NCBI RefSeq assembly: GCF_009762775.1 | Contig: NZ_CP046401.1 | Coordinates: 1-64,000, forward strand | Length of the DNA: 64,000 nt | Direction of reading: 5' to 3' | From: Maribellus comscasis | GTDB lineage: Bacteria > Bacteroidota > Bacteroidia > Bacteroidales > Prolixibacteraceae | Shown here: positions 26,025 through 35,578 of the stretch, in pieces | Position numbering within the stretch: the first letter of the stretch is position 1 | Layout of the letters: each line of letters starts with the position of its first letter | Position numbers and translations under genes: made by a program | The notes under the pieces: generated by a model | Told to the model about the DNA's origin: nothing | What the model saw: only the letters and a program-made list of their open reading frames with translations | The model's database searches: none

Positions 26025-26744
26025 ATGAAAGCAATGGTTTTTGCCGCCGGGCTTGGTACGCGTTTAAAAGACGAAACAGCAGACAAACCCAAAGCTTTGG
26101 TAGAAATTGGTGGCAAAACACTTTTGCAACGAACCATTGAAAAACTAAAAAAAGAAGGTGTCGATGAAATTGTGGTGAACGTGCACCATTTTTCAGAAAA
26201 GGTAAAAAACTTCATTGCCACAAACAATTTTGGAATTCCAGTTTCTATTTCCGATGAAAGTGAACAACTGCTCGACACCGGCGGCGGATTGAAAAAAGCG
26301 GCTCCTTTACTAAAAGATTCTGATCCAATTTTAATTTACAATGTTGATATTTTAAGCACTGTTAATTTAAAAGAATTGGTAAATTATCACAAAAAATCAG
26401 GCGCGTTGGCAACCTTGACTGTGCGCGACCGAAAAACAGAACGCTACCTAAAATTCGACGAGGAAAAGAGATTGGTGGGCTGGTTAAATAAAAAAACGGG
26501 CGAAACAAAAATATCAGTTCCGGAAACGTTCGAAAGTGGTATTGAAAAAACATTCAGTGGAATTCATGTGGTGAGCCCTGAAATATTTGAATATTTCCCG
26601 GAAGACGATCGTTTTTCTATTATCGATTTTTATCTCGAACTTTCAAAAACACAGCTTATCAAAGGTTTTTTCGACGACTCGGATTTGTGGATGGATGTTG
26701 GAAAACCACATCAATTGGAAGAAGCAAGAAGATTGTTTTCGTAA
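26025..26744 (+). CDS. NDP-sugar nucleotidyltransferase (MurU/RmlA-like)
   Basis: A 239-residue single-domain nucleotidyltransferase that joins a sugar-1-phosphate to an NTP. The signature MVFAAGLGTRLKDETADKPK covers the nucleotide-binding loop (GxGTRL) and the catalytic lysine. YNVDILS holds a metal-binding Asp (D near residue 108), and LWMDVGKP near the C-terminus contains the second. Its short length resembles MurU or mannose-1-phosphate guanylyltransferases without the left-handed helix domain. The exact sugar is unknown. Confidence 0.88.
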   Translation: MKAMVFAAGLGTRLKDETADKPKALVEIGGKTLLQRTIEKLKKEGVDEIVVNVHHFSEKVKNFIATNNFGIPVSISDESEQLLDTGGGLKKAAPLLKDSDPILIYNVDILSTVNLKELVNYHKKSGALATLTVRDRKTERYLKFDEEKRLVGWLNKKTGETKISVPETFESGIEKTFSGIHVVSPEIFEYFPEDDRFSIIDFYLELSKTQLIKGFFDDSDLWMDVGKPHQLEEARRLFS

Positions 26745-26772
26745 AATACCAGGAAATAAATTCAAATAATTT

Positions 26773-27651
26773 CTACTTCAAAATTCTGTAATTTCGATAC
26801 TCAAACAAACGAACGCCGAACCATTTTTCAATCCGGTACAAAATCCGGTATTTTAGTTTCATGTGCGTCTGAGACAAATCAACATTTACCTGCCAGTTTA
26901 AACGTTTTATTCGCTCTTCCATCACTTTTGGATGCGAGCCTTCAAAACGGGCGAGCGCATCGTATTTCTGGCTGTAATTAAACTCAGCAGCTGTAGCTTT
27001 TTGTTGTGCTTCCGCTTCCGAAATTCCATCATAAAAACGACGGACAGCATCAATTTTTTCCTGCATAAATCTGGGATGGCGCACCCAACCGTAATGATAA
27101 ATTTCAGCATCCACCGGAACCACATTCAATTTCTCACCGTTTTTTCGAAACCCCTGAGCATCGCGGTACGAACGTATTTTTTTATTGTTTCGAATAACCC
27201 GGATTTCCCGACGGTACCATTTTCTGGAATCGCCCACATAATCGAAAGTTCCGAAAAAATGTTTGTAGCGAAACAGTAACCCTTCCACTTCTTTTCGTTC
27301 AAGATTTTCCTGCATCGCTTTTTTAATCACGGGCAAATATTTCTCGTGCACGACTTCATCACCCTGAATATAAAAACACCAGTCAAATTCCTCGGGAACT
27401 GCGTCAAAAGCTTTATCGGTTTCAGCCGCGTAAACCACTCCCCCGTTTTTTAGAGATTCATCCCAAACCGTATCTACAATTTGAATTTTACCGGGAGCAA
27501 TTTTCTCAATAATTTCGCGCGTGTTATCTTCTGATTTTCCGACAGCAACCACAAATTTATCGCACAGCGGCAAAACCGAAGTTATGGCTTCAACAATTGG
27601 AAAATCATACCTCTCCACATTTCGGATAAATGTAAAACCACAAACTTTCAT
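26773..27651 (-). CDS. Family 2 glycosyltransferase
   Basis: A 292-residue GT-A glycosyltransferase. It shows the N-terminal nucleotide-binding fold (FTFIRNVERYDFPIVEAI), an EDNT-type loop, and a WCFYIQGDEVVH segment in place of the DXD region (the QGDE acidic site near residue 95). No membrane anchor is seen. It likely acts on cell-surface glycans. The start lies three bases after the stop of the membrane protein gene, so the two are cotranscribed. Confidence 0.88.
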   Translation of the reverse strand: MKVCGFTFIRNVERYDFPIVEAITSVLPLCDKFVVAVGKSEDNTREIIEKIAPGKIQIVDTVWDESLKNGGVVYAAETDKAFDAVPEEFDWCFYIQGDEVVHEKYLPVIKKAMQENLERKEVEGLLFRYKHFFGTFDYVGDSRKWYRREIRVIRNNKKIRSYRDAQGFRKNGEKLNVVPVDAEIYHYGWVRHPRFMQEKIDAVRRFYDGISEAEAQQKATAAEFNYSQKYDALARFEGSHPKVMEERIKRLNWQVNVDLSQTHMKLKYRILYRIEKWFGVRLFEYRNYRILK

Positions 27652-27654
27652 AAT

Positions 27655-28287
27655 TTACGAAGTTGGAAGATTAGAGCCCGAAGACTGGAGTTTTCGTTTG
27701 CTGATAAAGTAGAGCAGAAATTCAATGGCTCCGATAAACATAATCGTGTCGCCCAAGAGTTCGATACTTTCTTCAGTAGCGGCTTTTGCCAAACGATATT
27801 CCTCTCCGGCATACATTAATCGCCAAAATTTTGAACGCCCCATCAAACGGCTAAAAACGTAAGTAATCAGCAGTCCGGAAAGCAACCACGACGAAGCGGG
27901 AACACTAAAAAACTGAATGCATGCCTCTTTTATCTTTTTGAAATCGCGAACAAACAACCAAATAAAAATCAGAAAAACAATCAACGCCGGATACGCCCAA
28001 TTTATACTCAGGAAATTAAATTCACGAATAAACGAAATCAGAAAAAACAAACCGATAAGATTGGAAACAGGCTGAATCTCTTTCCATTTAAAACCAATAC
28101 AAATGAAAAAGGCAAAAAGCAAAAACAGCAACACTTCCTGTGTTATTTCAACAAAAGTAGCTTCACCAAAAAAACTGTCGCCAAGTGGATGCCCTGCATC
28201 GAAAAAAGCACCTTCGGCCATTCCAAAAACCAGTGCGGCATACACAATTATCCGCAGCGCAATAAATAGAGGTGAATAAATTTTCAT
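27655..28287 (-). CDS. Hypothetical membrane protein
   Basis: A protein of about 210 residues with five or six membrane segments and a charged C-terminal tail. I do not recognise the family. An upstream in-frame ATG at 28317 would add ten residues; the inner start gives a better N-terminus (MKIYSPLFIAL). The middle contains WLFVRDFKKIKEACIQFF, and a conserved-looking EESIELLGDTIMF helix lies near the end. It is cotranscribed with the glycosyltransferase. Confidence 0.7.
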   Translation of the reverse strand: MKIYSPLFIALRIIVYAALVFGMAEGAFFDAGHPLGDSFFGEATFVEITQEVLLFLLFAFFICIGFKWKEIQPVSNLIGLFFLISFIREFNFLSINWAYPALIVFLIFIWLFVRDFKKIKEACIQFFSVPASSWLLSGLLITYVFSRLMGRSKFWRLMYAGEEYRLAKAATEESIELLGDTIMFIGAIEFLLYFISKRKLQSSGSNLPTS

Positions 28288-28336
28288 GCCCGTTTTCGTT
28301 TTTATTTCGAAAATCAAAAATACATTTTTAATACAT

Positions 28337-28371
28337 AAAAAAAGCCGGAATCCAATTGAATTCCGGCTTTT
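28337..28371 (-). terminator. Terminator after the M16 peptidase gene
   Basis: The minus strand has AAAAGCCGGAATTC... pairing with GGATTCCGGCTTTT and then a run of seven Ts. It is one of the strongest hairpins in the window and ends the peptidase transcript just before the membrane protein gene. Confidence 0.85.
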
Positions 28372-28397
28372 GAGTTCATATACAGTTCTAGATTTGG

Positions 28398-31217
28398 TTA
28401 GTCTGCAGGCGCAAGTGCCACGCTAACATAATTATCAAAGTTAAAATATTTTTTGAAAGCTTCTTTAATTGAATCTGCGGTAATACTCTCAACCAGTTCA
28501 TCATAGGAACCAAAATTGGAGAAATCACCATCTTTTATGTAATACGTATTACTCAAAATACTCAACCAAAAACTATTTTCTTTTTCAGCAGTTTCGCGCT
28601 CACGCAACATTTTTTCCTTTGCCTTTGCGAGCTCTTCCTCGCTCGGTCCGTTTTCAGCAAACTTTTTAATTTCGTCAAAAACGGCTTGTTTTATTTCCGG
28701 TAATTTTTCAGGATCGGTTCCATAATAAATAGCAACCGTGTATTCCGCATCCGGATATTTTGAAGAAGAGGGATTGGCACCAATCGAATACACACTGCTT
28801 TTTTCTTCGCGAATAACTTCCAGTAAACGCGTGGTAAGAATTCGTCCCATCGCATCCAGTTCTACCCGGTTTTTAGAATTGTAGTCAAAATCGCCATGGA
28901 AAACAATGTACTGGATACTTTTCTCGGCCTCTCCTTTTTTAACCACTTTATCAATTACGCCATTCGGAGTTTCGATGTGCAAGTTTCGCCAGTTCTCTTT
29001 TTGATCGGTTGATGGAATCCCGCCAATATATTTTTCAACCAATGGCTTAAAGGTTTCCGGATCGATATTTCCAACGAAAAAGAAAACAAAGTCAGATGCG
29101 TTTTTAAAACGTTCTTTTCCTATTTCTTTGATACGTTCAAAATCAGCCTCCTTTAGAAGATCGGTGGTCATTGGGCGGACACGCTTGTTATATCCAGCCA
29201 TTGTAACCTTTAAAGTATCCTGAAACGCCGACTCCGGCGAAGCTGACTTATTTTCCAAAACACCGGCAAGACGTGTCAAGTAGGATTTATATGAAGTTTC
29301 GTCAAAACGGGGTTGAGTAAAATAAAGATAAACCATTTGCAACAATGTTTCCACATCTTTTACCGAAGAGCTGCCGTTAAAGCCCTCGCGCAACTGGTTT
29401 ACAAAAGGCGAAATGGAAAAAACCTTATCCGACAACATTTTATCGAGCGTGATATTATCAAAATCAGCTATTCCACTCATTCCCAGAATATCGGCTGTAA
29501 AATCGGCTGAGATATCATCTTTTAAACCGTACAATGAATTTCCCCCCGGGCTCCAGGCGTTAAACAGAATTTCATCATCTTTAAAATCTGTCGGTTTAAT
29601 GATCACTCTGGCTCCGTTCTGAAGTGTCCATTCCACTGCGTCAACATTTTCCAGTTGTTTTTCAGCTACCACGGGATTTCCTGCCGGTTCTTCCGCCAGC
29701 AAGGGAACATCGGCAACCGCATCGTCATACTCCTCAATTTCAATTTTCTCCACTTCGTCGAGCAGGGCAAAAATATCTTCTTCTGTTGGAACGTCAACTC
29801 CTTCAATCTCGGGAGCCGTTACAATTACTACACGGTTTTCCTTTTTGATCCATTGGTTCGCCAGTTCATTTACTTCCTCCAGGGTAATTCCCGGCATAAA
29901 AGTTTTAAAATATTCAAACTCTTTTTCAATTCCCGGAAAAGGCTCCTTTGTTAACAGAAAATTGCGTTTATATTCTTCCGCGTAATTGATTGATTTCTGA
30001 TTCTCCCGTTCGTTATACGATTTTTCGATATAATTCAACAAAGCTGTTTTTTGACGATCAAGTTCAGTTTGTGTAAAACCAAATTTTTTGACCCTTTCGT
30101 TTTCCAAAAGAACAGCCTTAATTCCATCTTCAATCTTACCATTCTGGGTAACTGCAATCGACAAATAAGCACTTTTGGGGCCTATTAATTCGTCGTACGA
30201 CGATTGTCCCATAATAAAAGGCGGATCGGCCTGCTGTGTTTTTTCAGCCAGGCGGTTATTTATCATTGCATTATACAGGTTCTCCAGAATCATATTTCGG
30301 TAATCGCCAACCGTATTAGAAATTTCCAGATCGTGTTTATACATTACATAGGCAAGCGGGTAACGCGCCTCTTTGTCGGTAACAACTTTCACCAAAGTCT
30401 CCTTATGGTCGGGAATTTCATAATATTCCTTCTCCCGCGGATTTTTGGGCATTTGAATTTGTGAAAACTTTTTTTTCACCTTCCGTACCATTTCATCCTG
30501 GTCAAAATCGCCAACAACAATTACTGCCTGCAAATCGGGCCTGTACCAATCGTTTCGATAGCGGCGCAAAGCCTCCGGCGGACAATTGTCTACGATTTCC
30601 ATTTTACCAATAGGAAAACGTTCTGCATATTTTGAATCTTTTAAAAATACGGGCCACCACTGTTTTTGCATCCGTTCTTCAGCGCTTTTGCTTCCCCGCC
30701 ACTCTTCGTGAATAATTCCCCTTTCATTATTTATTTCTTCATCCGAATCGGTAATCTGACTTGCCCAGTCGTATAAAACCTGCAATCCCTGATCCATGTA
30801 TTCCATTGTGTCAAGCGGCACTTTCAGCATATACACGGTTTCATCAAAACTGGTGTAAGCATTAATTTCGGGACCAAACTCCATCCCTATGGATTCAAAA
30901 TAATTAATCAACTCATGTTTTGGAAAATTTTCTGTCCCGTTAAACGCCATATGTTCTGCAAAATGCGCCAGTCCCTGCTGATCGTCATCTTCATCAACCG
31001 AACCGGCCCGCACAACCAGAAACAACTCTGCCCGGTTTTCCGGATTATCATTGGCGCGTACATAATATGTCATTCCGTTTTCAAGAACGCCTTTTCTTAC
31101 GTTGGGATCCTCGGGAAGAGGAGCGCTTAAATCAACATTGTTTTGAGCAGTAACAAAAAATACACTCAACAAAAAAATCAAACCTGTTATAATTCTCATA
31201 TCTCTATTTTGTTTCAA
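28398..31217 (-). CDS. M16-family zinc peptidase (two-domain, exported)
   Basis: A 939-residue insulinase/pitrilysin-type protease with a signal peptide (about 1-25, ending FVTAQ; an internal ATG at residue 7 may be the real start). The inverted zinc motif HFAEH is at 85-89 in the first M16 half, with the distal ligand in NNERGIIHEEW near 165-175. The second half (about 540-939) repeats the fold without the metal site, as is normal for the family. It probably degrades peptides in the periplasm. An exact -7 box lies upstream (31240-31247). Confidence 0.95.
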   Translation of the reverse strand: MKQNRDMRIITGLIFLLSVFFVTAQNNVDLSAPLPEDPNVRKGVLENGMTYYVRANDNPENRAELFLVVRAGSVDEDDDQQGLAHFAEHMAFNGTENFPKHELINYFESIGMEFGPEINAYTSFDETVYMLKVPLDTMEYMDQGLQVLYDWASQITDSDEEINNERGIIHEEWRGSKSAEERMQKQWWPVFLKDSKYAERFPIGKMEIVDNCPPEALRRYRNDWYRPDLQAVIVVGDFDQDEMVRKVKKKFSQIQMPKNPREKEYYEIPDHKETLVKVVTDKEARYPLAYVMYKHDLEISNTVGDYRNMILENLYNAMINNRLAEKTQQADPPFIMGQSSYDELIGPKSAYLSIAVTQNGKIEDGIKAVLLENERVKKFGFTQTELDRQKTALLNYIEKSYNERENQKSINYAEEYKRNFLLTKEPFPGIEKEFEYFKTFMPGITLEEVNELANQWIKKENRVVIVTAPEIEGVDVPTEEDIFALLDEVEKIEIEEYDDAVADVPLLAEEPAGNPVVAEKQLENVDAVEWTLQNGARVIIKPTDFKDDEILFNAWSPGGNSLYGLKDDISADFTADILGMSGIADFDNITLDKMLSDKVFSISPFVNQLREGFNGSSSVKDVETLLQMVYLYFTQPRFDETSYKSYLTRLAGVLENKSASPESAFQDTLKVTMAGYNKRVRPMTTDLLKEADFERIKEIGKERFKNASDFVFFFVGNIDPETFKPLVEKYIGGIPSTDQKENWRNLHIETPNGVIDKVVKKGEAEKSIQYIVFHGDFDYNSKNRVELDAMGRILTTRLLEVIREEKSSVYSIGANPSSSKYPDAEYTVAIYYGTDPEKLPEIKQAVFDEIKKFAENGPSEEELAKAKEKMLRERETAEKENSFWLSILSNTYYIKDGDFSNFGSYDELVESITADSIKEAFKKYFNFDNYVSVALAPAD

Positions 31218-31239
31218 CTATTTGTATTCCGATTAAGGC

Positions 31240-31247
31240 CAAAGTTA
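31240..31247 (-). promoter_or_regulatory. -7 box of the M16 peptidase
   Basis: TAACTTTG on the minus strand is an exact TAnnTTTG match, 23 bases before the annotated start. Confidence 0.55.
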
Positions 31248-31309
31248 CATTTCCCGGGTTCTAAATTTGTTTAAAACCTTTTACATATCGTTAACCAATA
31301 CATAACAAT

Positions 31310-32143
31310 TCATAAAACAATCGGTTGAATAACATGTGCAAATGCATCGTTTTCGTTTGAAGGGGCATGTGGATATATTTCTTTTAACTCGGATGGCGCA
31401 TTCGCGGTAAAAAAAGAATGTTGCGTAAATCCCAGCAGGTCAAGATCATTAAAATCATTTCCAATGCCCAGGGTTTGTTTTTGCCCGATTCCCAGCAGGT
31501 CGCAAATATGTTTCACGCCGTTTCCTTTTGAGACTGACTGATGAAATATTTCAATCCAGATGTAACCGGCTGTGATGGGCGACGAAGTGCGAATAACCCG
31601 GATATGTTCACAAATAGCCTCAATTTCTGTCTTTAATTTTTCAAACCGGTATTTGTCTTCCTTAATAATAACCAGAAACTGACACAATTCTGTTTCCGGT
31701 AATTTGTTGGGTTTTAATTCATAGGAATAGGCCTTGTTAAAATCAAAATACTTTTCAAACTCCCCGCACGAGTTGTCGCTGCGAAAGTACCAGTGATTGT
31801 GATTCCCGGGAGCAGGAAAAAAGGCATGAAAGCTAATGCCTCTCTGTATAAAGTATTTTAGCAATTTTTGAGCTGAACTTTGAATGATATTCCGGTGAAA
31901 CATCTCCTTTTGTTCTTTCCAGTTAAAAACACCCGCACCCGAAGAATAGACAATATAATCAAAGGGTATATCGGGCGGAATCACTTCGTGTACCTTTTTT
32001 AAATTTCGCCCGGTTGCCACCACCCGTACAATATCTTTTTCGCCCAGAATTCGCAGCGCTTCCAGGTTTTTTTTGCTAATGGTTCGATCGTTTTTCAGAA
32101 ATGTACCATCCAAATCAGTGGCAACCAGTTTTATATTGTTCAT
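31310..32143 (-). CDS. HAD-family phosphatase, Cof type
   Basis: A 277-residue Cof/YbiV-type haloacid dehalogenase phosphatase. Motif I is DLDGTFLKND at 8-17, with D8 the nucleophile and D10 the acid. Motif II is VVATGRN, and motif IV is GIGNDFNDLDLL near 232-243. The middle (about 85-190) is the C2-type cap. Such enzymes dephosphorylate sugar phosphates or cofactors. The gene is alone on its transcript. Confidence 0.92.
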   Translation of the reverse strand: MNNIKLVATDLDGTFLKNDRTISKKNLEALRILGEKDIVRVVATGRNLKKVHEVIPPDIPFDYIVYSSGAGVFNWKEQKEMFHRNIIQSSAQKLLKYFIQRGISFHAFFPAPGNHNHWYFRSDNSCGEFEKYFDFNKAYSYELKPNKLPETELCQFLVIIKEDKYRFEKLKTEIEAICEHIRVIRTSSPITAGYIWIEIFHQSVSKGNGVKHICDLLGIGQKQTLGIGNDFNDLDLLGFTQHSFFTANAPSELKEIYPHAPSNENDAFAHVIQPIVL

Positions 32144-32301
32144 AGATAAATCTTCTTAGGGCTAAAATTAAAAATTAATGTTGATTGAAAAAAACAAAGC
32201 CCGCGAACCTGCAAATAATCCTCCACCATAAAAAGTGGCTTTCCTCATCCGGCAATGCCCTGTTTCCATTTAATTGTGGCGCCAATAAAAACGCTTAAAT
32301 A

Positions 32302-32769
32302 CTACCTGCGTAATTTTTTCCAGTTTGGATAAGTCATTTCAAATTTAATTTCTCCGTTTCCGCGGATTCCGGTTTCTGTCCAGCCTGATTTTCTGTAAAA
32401 AATTTCAGCTCTTGTTTCGGGCGCGGTTCCTAACCAAACAGTTTCAGTAGTTTGTCCAAAATACCAATCCAACATAATGTTGTGCAATTGTCTTCCAATT
32501 CCTTTTTTCTCATAGGCCGGATGTACAAATAATGCCCATATGTTACTTTCTTTTAAGTCGGCTATCGAAAAACCAATAATTTGATTGTCCGCTACACCAA
32601 CCCAACCTTTTCCTCTTTTTGTTATAAAATCCAAACAATCTTTATCGCTTATTGAACCGGGGACTGAGAGAACATTTTCGTTTACAGCGTTTCTTACCAT
32701 TTGAATTTGTTTAATATCTTCCGGTTTTGCCTCTCTGAAAACGACTCTCACTATAAATTTATCTTTCAT
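32302..32769 (-). CDS. GNAT-family N-acetyltransferase
   Basis: A 155-residue acetyltransferase. The acetyl-CoA loop is VHPAYEKKGIGRQLHN (the R/Q-x-x-G-x-G/A motif, with KKGIGRQL), with strands SNIWALFVH and TVWLGTA around it. The ATG at 32769 is chosen over the in-frame start at 32844 because the extra 25 residues are not GNAT-like and overlap the non-coding cassette sequence. It lies in a stretch of unrelated accessory genes. Confidence 0.85.
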   Translation of the reverse strand: MKDKFIVRVVFREAKPEDIKQIQMVRNAVNENVLSVPGSISDKDCLDFITKRGKGWVGVADNQIIGFSIADLKESNIWALFVHPAYEKKGIGRQLHNIMLDWYFGQTTETVWLGTAPETRAEIFYRKSGWTETGIRGNGEIKFEMTYPNWKKLRR

Positions 32770-33008
32770 CTGACTAATATAATTGAAATTCAGGTATTCC
32801 CCACTGCTGGCAGGATTTGCAATCTGTGCCGCTGTCGCAGGCAATTCTTTAACACAGCTCCTTTAGGTGGTAAAACCCATGCCTATAAGACGGTCTTGGT
32901 GGGTCGGTTCCACCATCTCAATTACAGCATACAAAGAACTTTATTTGCCGAATCATTGCTTTCCCGGCACACTAAGTTGTTGTTGTGGATTGCGGAGCAC
33001 GTTTATAT

Positions 33009-33067
33009 CCGCCAGGACGGAACTGCGAAACGGGAATCCGCAGTTGGCAAACCACCAAACCCTGCTA
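33009..33067. repeat. Cassette-associated repeat, copy A
   Basis: Read on the minus strand this is the GGGTTTGGTGGTTTGCCAAC-type sequence with CTGCGGATTCCCGTTTCGCAG after it. It aligns with 35490-35552 over about 60 bases. It follows the stop of the S41 peptidase and precedes the GNAT gene, like a site trailing a gene cassette. Confidence 0.65.
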
Positions 33068-33098
33068 CACAATATGGCACTTTGTTACCTGGTGGTTT

Positions 33099-35420
33099 TT
33101 ATTCTTTTAATATAATTTCAATCGCTTTCTCCATTAATTCATCCTTCCCGTTTTTGATTGCCTCAATTGTTGGTCTTACTTCAATGTCAGGAACTATTCC
33201 AATTCTCTGAGTTTCTTTTCCATCGGGATAGTAAACTCCAATACCTGAAATCCTTGTTCTTAATCCTCCGGGTAACATTATTGTGGAAACATTGCCATCC
33301 GCGCCCGCAGTTGTGCTTCCAATTATAGTCGTATTATCACCAGCTCTAAATGCCATAGCTGTATATTCTGCCTGACTTTGAGATAATTCATTTACTAATA
33401 CTAGTAACTTCCCACTATAGGTTTCTGTTGCCTTTGGAATTGTTAATTCTTTTGTAAAAGTGAATTCTCCCGGGTTATTGATATTCATTTTGGTAAACTT
33501 TACAAAAGGCGTAGTTGATGAGACAAAATAAGAACCCAATTTGAATGGAACAAAGGTTGACGGATAATTTCTTATGTCAATTATTATGCCTTTAGTGTTT
33601 TTAAATTCATTCTTAATACCGGAAATATCTTCATCTTTAATGGACATAAGGGTTATGTATCCTATATTATTATCCAACAGTCGAAAACATTTTTCATTAC
33701 TTCTTCTATACCTGCTGTAAATATTTAATTTATTCCCCGGGTATAGCTTTACTGTTTTTGTTTCTTTGTTAACGTTGCGAATAAATTCTACAACTAATTC
33801 GTTTTTCTGTGAACGCATCATATCAGCCGAAATATCTCTCAGTCTTGCATCTTCATTCGAAGCGGGATAATATTTTGATAATTCTGAGACTATGTCGTTA
33901 ATTTTTTTTCCGTCTATTTGAGTAATTACATCTCCTATTTCCAACCCTGTTTCATTTTTAAGTTCAGGGTTATAATAGTCAGTAACAACTAGTTTGTTTT
34001 CTATAAACCTTAAGTGCACAGGGGCAAAGTTCTTACCTTTCCACTCTTCCATTTTGTTATTTCCTCCCGTCAGATTTGCATGCGTGTCTTGGATATCACC
34101 AATTATCTGTACTACAGTTTGTTCATATTCCAATTCATTTTTTGCATTTAAAAATCTTGGTATGTACTCTTTTAATGTTGTATTCCAATCTTTATCTGTT
34201 AAGTGCTTATATGGGAAGAAATAATTTACCATATTCCAGTATCTGAATAAGGACAATAATCGAAATCCTGCGTCAGGATATGGCATATTGGGATATGCAT
34301 CCTCATTTTTAAAATCTGGATTTCTTATTCCAGAGGTCATCTCTATGTAATAATGTTTCCCCTGATTCCTGTTTTGATAAACATTGTTTAATTTATTTCT
34401 TAATGGCTCAGATAGAGTACCAGAGGCAATCCATTCTAAGTCTGGCTTAAGAAAAGCGTCATCTGTTGTAGGCTTACAGGTCTTACATTCGTCAATCTCG
34501 CCTAAGTCATTAATCCAGTTTAATAATAAACTTTCTCTATCAATTCGGTTAGTTTCATCCAGGAAACCGGGAGTAATTCTAAACAATTCATAGTCCCAGT
34601 TGAAATTACCTTTGGCAATCTCCGGATGATAATACTTTAAAAAACCCCAAACTCTACCCAGCAATTCTAAATCATTGATTAGGTCAGCTGTTAAATCAGG
34701 CATCACTATTTTTGAACCACTGGCAAACTCTTTATCTTGTTGTGCTTTATAAACTGTTTTTTTATTTTCTTTTAAGAATTCATTGATTAGGTCAGGTGTT
34801 AAATCAGGTATCACTGTTTTTGAACCACCGGCAAACTCTTTATCTTGTTGTGCTTTATAAACCGGATTTTCAGTTTCTTTTAAGGATTGAATATTTTTTC
34901 CATCAATGCTTAGCTCAAAATCATCAAACCACGCTTCACCCTTTCCTGTTAAGATTCCGGCAACAAAGATGTTCTCCGCTTCATCAGGGTATTTAAGTTT
35001 TATTGAATATTCCTGCCAATCCTTTGTTCCTGAAATGTTCTGCCGCTGCATGTTATCGAAAACCAGAGACCTTCCATTTCCATCAACCCTAAGTAATAAT
35101 CCCGCAAACCCATTTTCCACGTTACGGATTTTCATGTAGCCTTTTAATTCAATCTCTTTTCCCAAGTATTTTGCAGGAATTTTGTACACAATACTTCCTA
35201 ATTTGCCATTTTCAGTAGAGGTTATCTTGCCAGATTTACGGCCTGAATAGCTCAGAGAATCTATAGTCAATTTGTAATTTCCCCATTTGAACCAACCTTC
35301 AGAAAGTGAATTAGAATTGGTTTGCTTTTCAAATCCAAGATTAAATTTTGGGTCTGTATCTGTTTGTGCCTGACAACTTATAAAAAAAGATGTCAAAAAT
35401 ATTAATGCGATTTTCTTCAT
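33099..35420 (-). CDS. S41-family peptidase lipoprotein with internal duplication
   Basis: A 773-residue secreted protease. The signal peptide ends in a lipobox (ISCQAQ). A beta-sandwich-like region (about 25-180) comes next, then a 36-residue tandem duplication (units starting VYKAQQDKEFA, about 188-260). A PDZ-like segment with GLEIGDVITQIDG follows, and then the S41 tail-specific domain with nucleophile-region NELSQSQAEY and the loop IIGSTTAGADGN. The gene is flanked by related non-coding repeats, like a single-gene cassette. Confidence 0.9.
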   Translation of the reverse strand: MKKIALIFLTSFFISCQAQTDTDPKFNLGFEKQTNSNSLSEGWFKWGNYKLTIDSLSYSGRKSGKITSTENGKLGSIVYKIPAKYLGKEIELKGYMKIRNVENGFAGLLLRVDGNGRSLVFDNMQRQNISGTKDWQEYSIKLKYPDEAENIFVAGILTGKGEAWFDDFELSIDGKNIQSLKETENPVYKAQQDKEFAGGSKTVIPDLTPDLINEFLKENKKTVYKAQQDKEFASGSKIVMPDLTADLINDLELLGRVWGFLKYYHPEIAKGNFNWDYELFRITPGFLDETNRIDRESLLLNWINDLGEIDECKTCKPTTDDAFLKPDLEWIASGTLSEPLRNKLNNVYQNRNQGKHYYIEMTSGIRNPDFKNEDAYPNMPYPDAGFRLLSLFRYWNMVNYFFPYKHLTDKDWNTTLKEYIPRFLNAKNELEYEQTVVQIIGDIQDTHANLTGGNNKMEEWKGKNFAPVHLRFIENKLVVTDYYNPELKNETGLEIGDVITQIDGKKINDIVSELSKYYPASNEDARLRDISADMMRSQKNELVVEFIRNVNKETKTVKLYPGNKLNIYSRYRRSNEKCFRLLDNNIGYITLMSIKDEDISGIKNEFKNTKGIIIDIRNYPSTFVPFKLGSYFVSSTTPFVKFTKMNINNPGEFTFTKELTIPKATETYSGKLLVLVNELSQSQAEYTAMAFRAGDNTTIIGSTTAGADGNVSTIMLPGGLRTRISGIGVYYPDGKETQRIGIVPDIEVRPTIEAIKNGKDELMEKAIEIILKE
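34677..34892. repeat. 108-bp tandem duplication inside the S41 gene
   Basis: Two copies of a 108-bp unit (36 codons) begin at 34677 and 34785. They differ at only a few bases over the first 80, so the duplication is recent and in frame. Confidence 0.8.
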
Positions 35421-35489
35421 AGTTGAGGTCGTTTTTAAATTTTGTCCAATCGTTGGTACATCTTGTCAGGGCATATTTCGAAAAGCGCT

Positions 35490-35552
35490 CATCGCGAGGA
35501 CTAAACGGCGATACGAGAATCCGCAGTTGGCGTACCACCAGACCCCGCCATG
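35490..35552. repeat. Cassette-associated repeat, copy B
   Basis: It lies between the XRE gene and the S41 gene. Minus-strand core: CTGGTGGTACGCCAACTGCG followed by GATTCTCG. It aligns base for base with copy A, including GTCCT-GCG at the far end. Confidence 0.65.
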
Positions 35553-35578
35553 TAATATCTGCTTCCAAAGTTTGTAAT

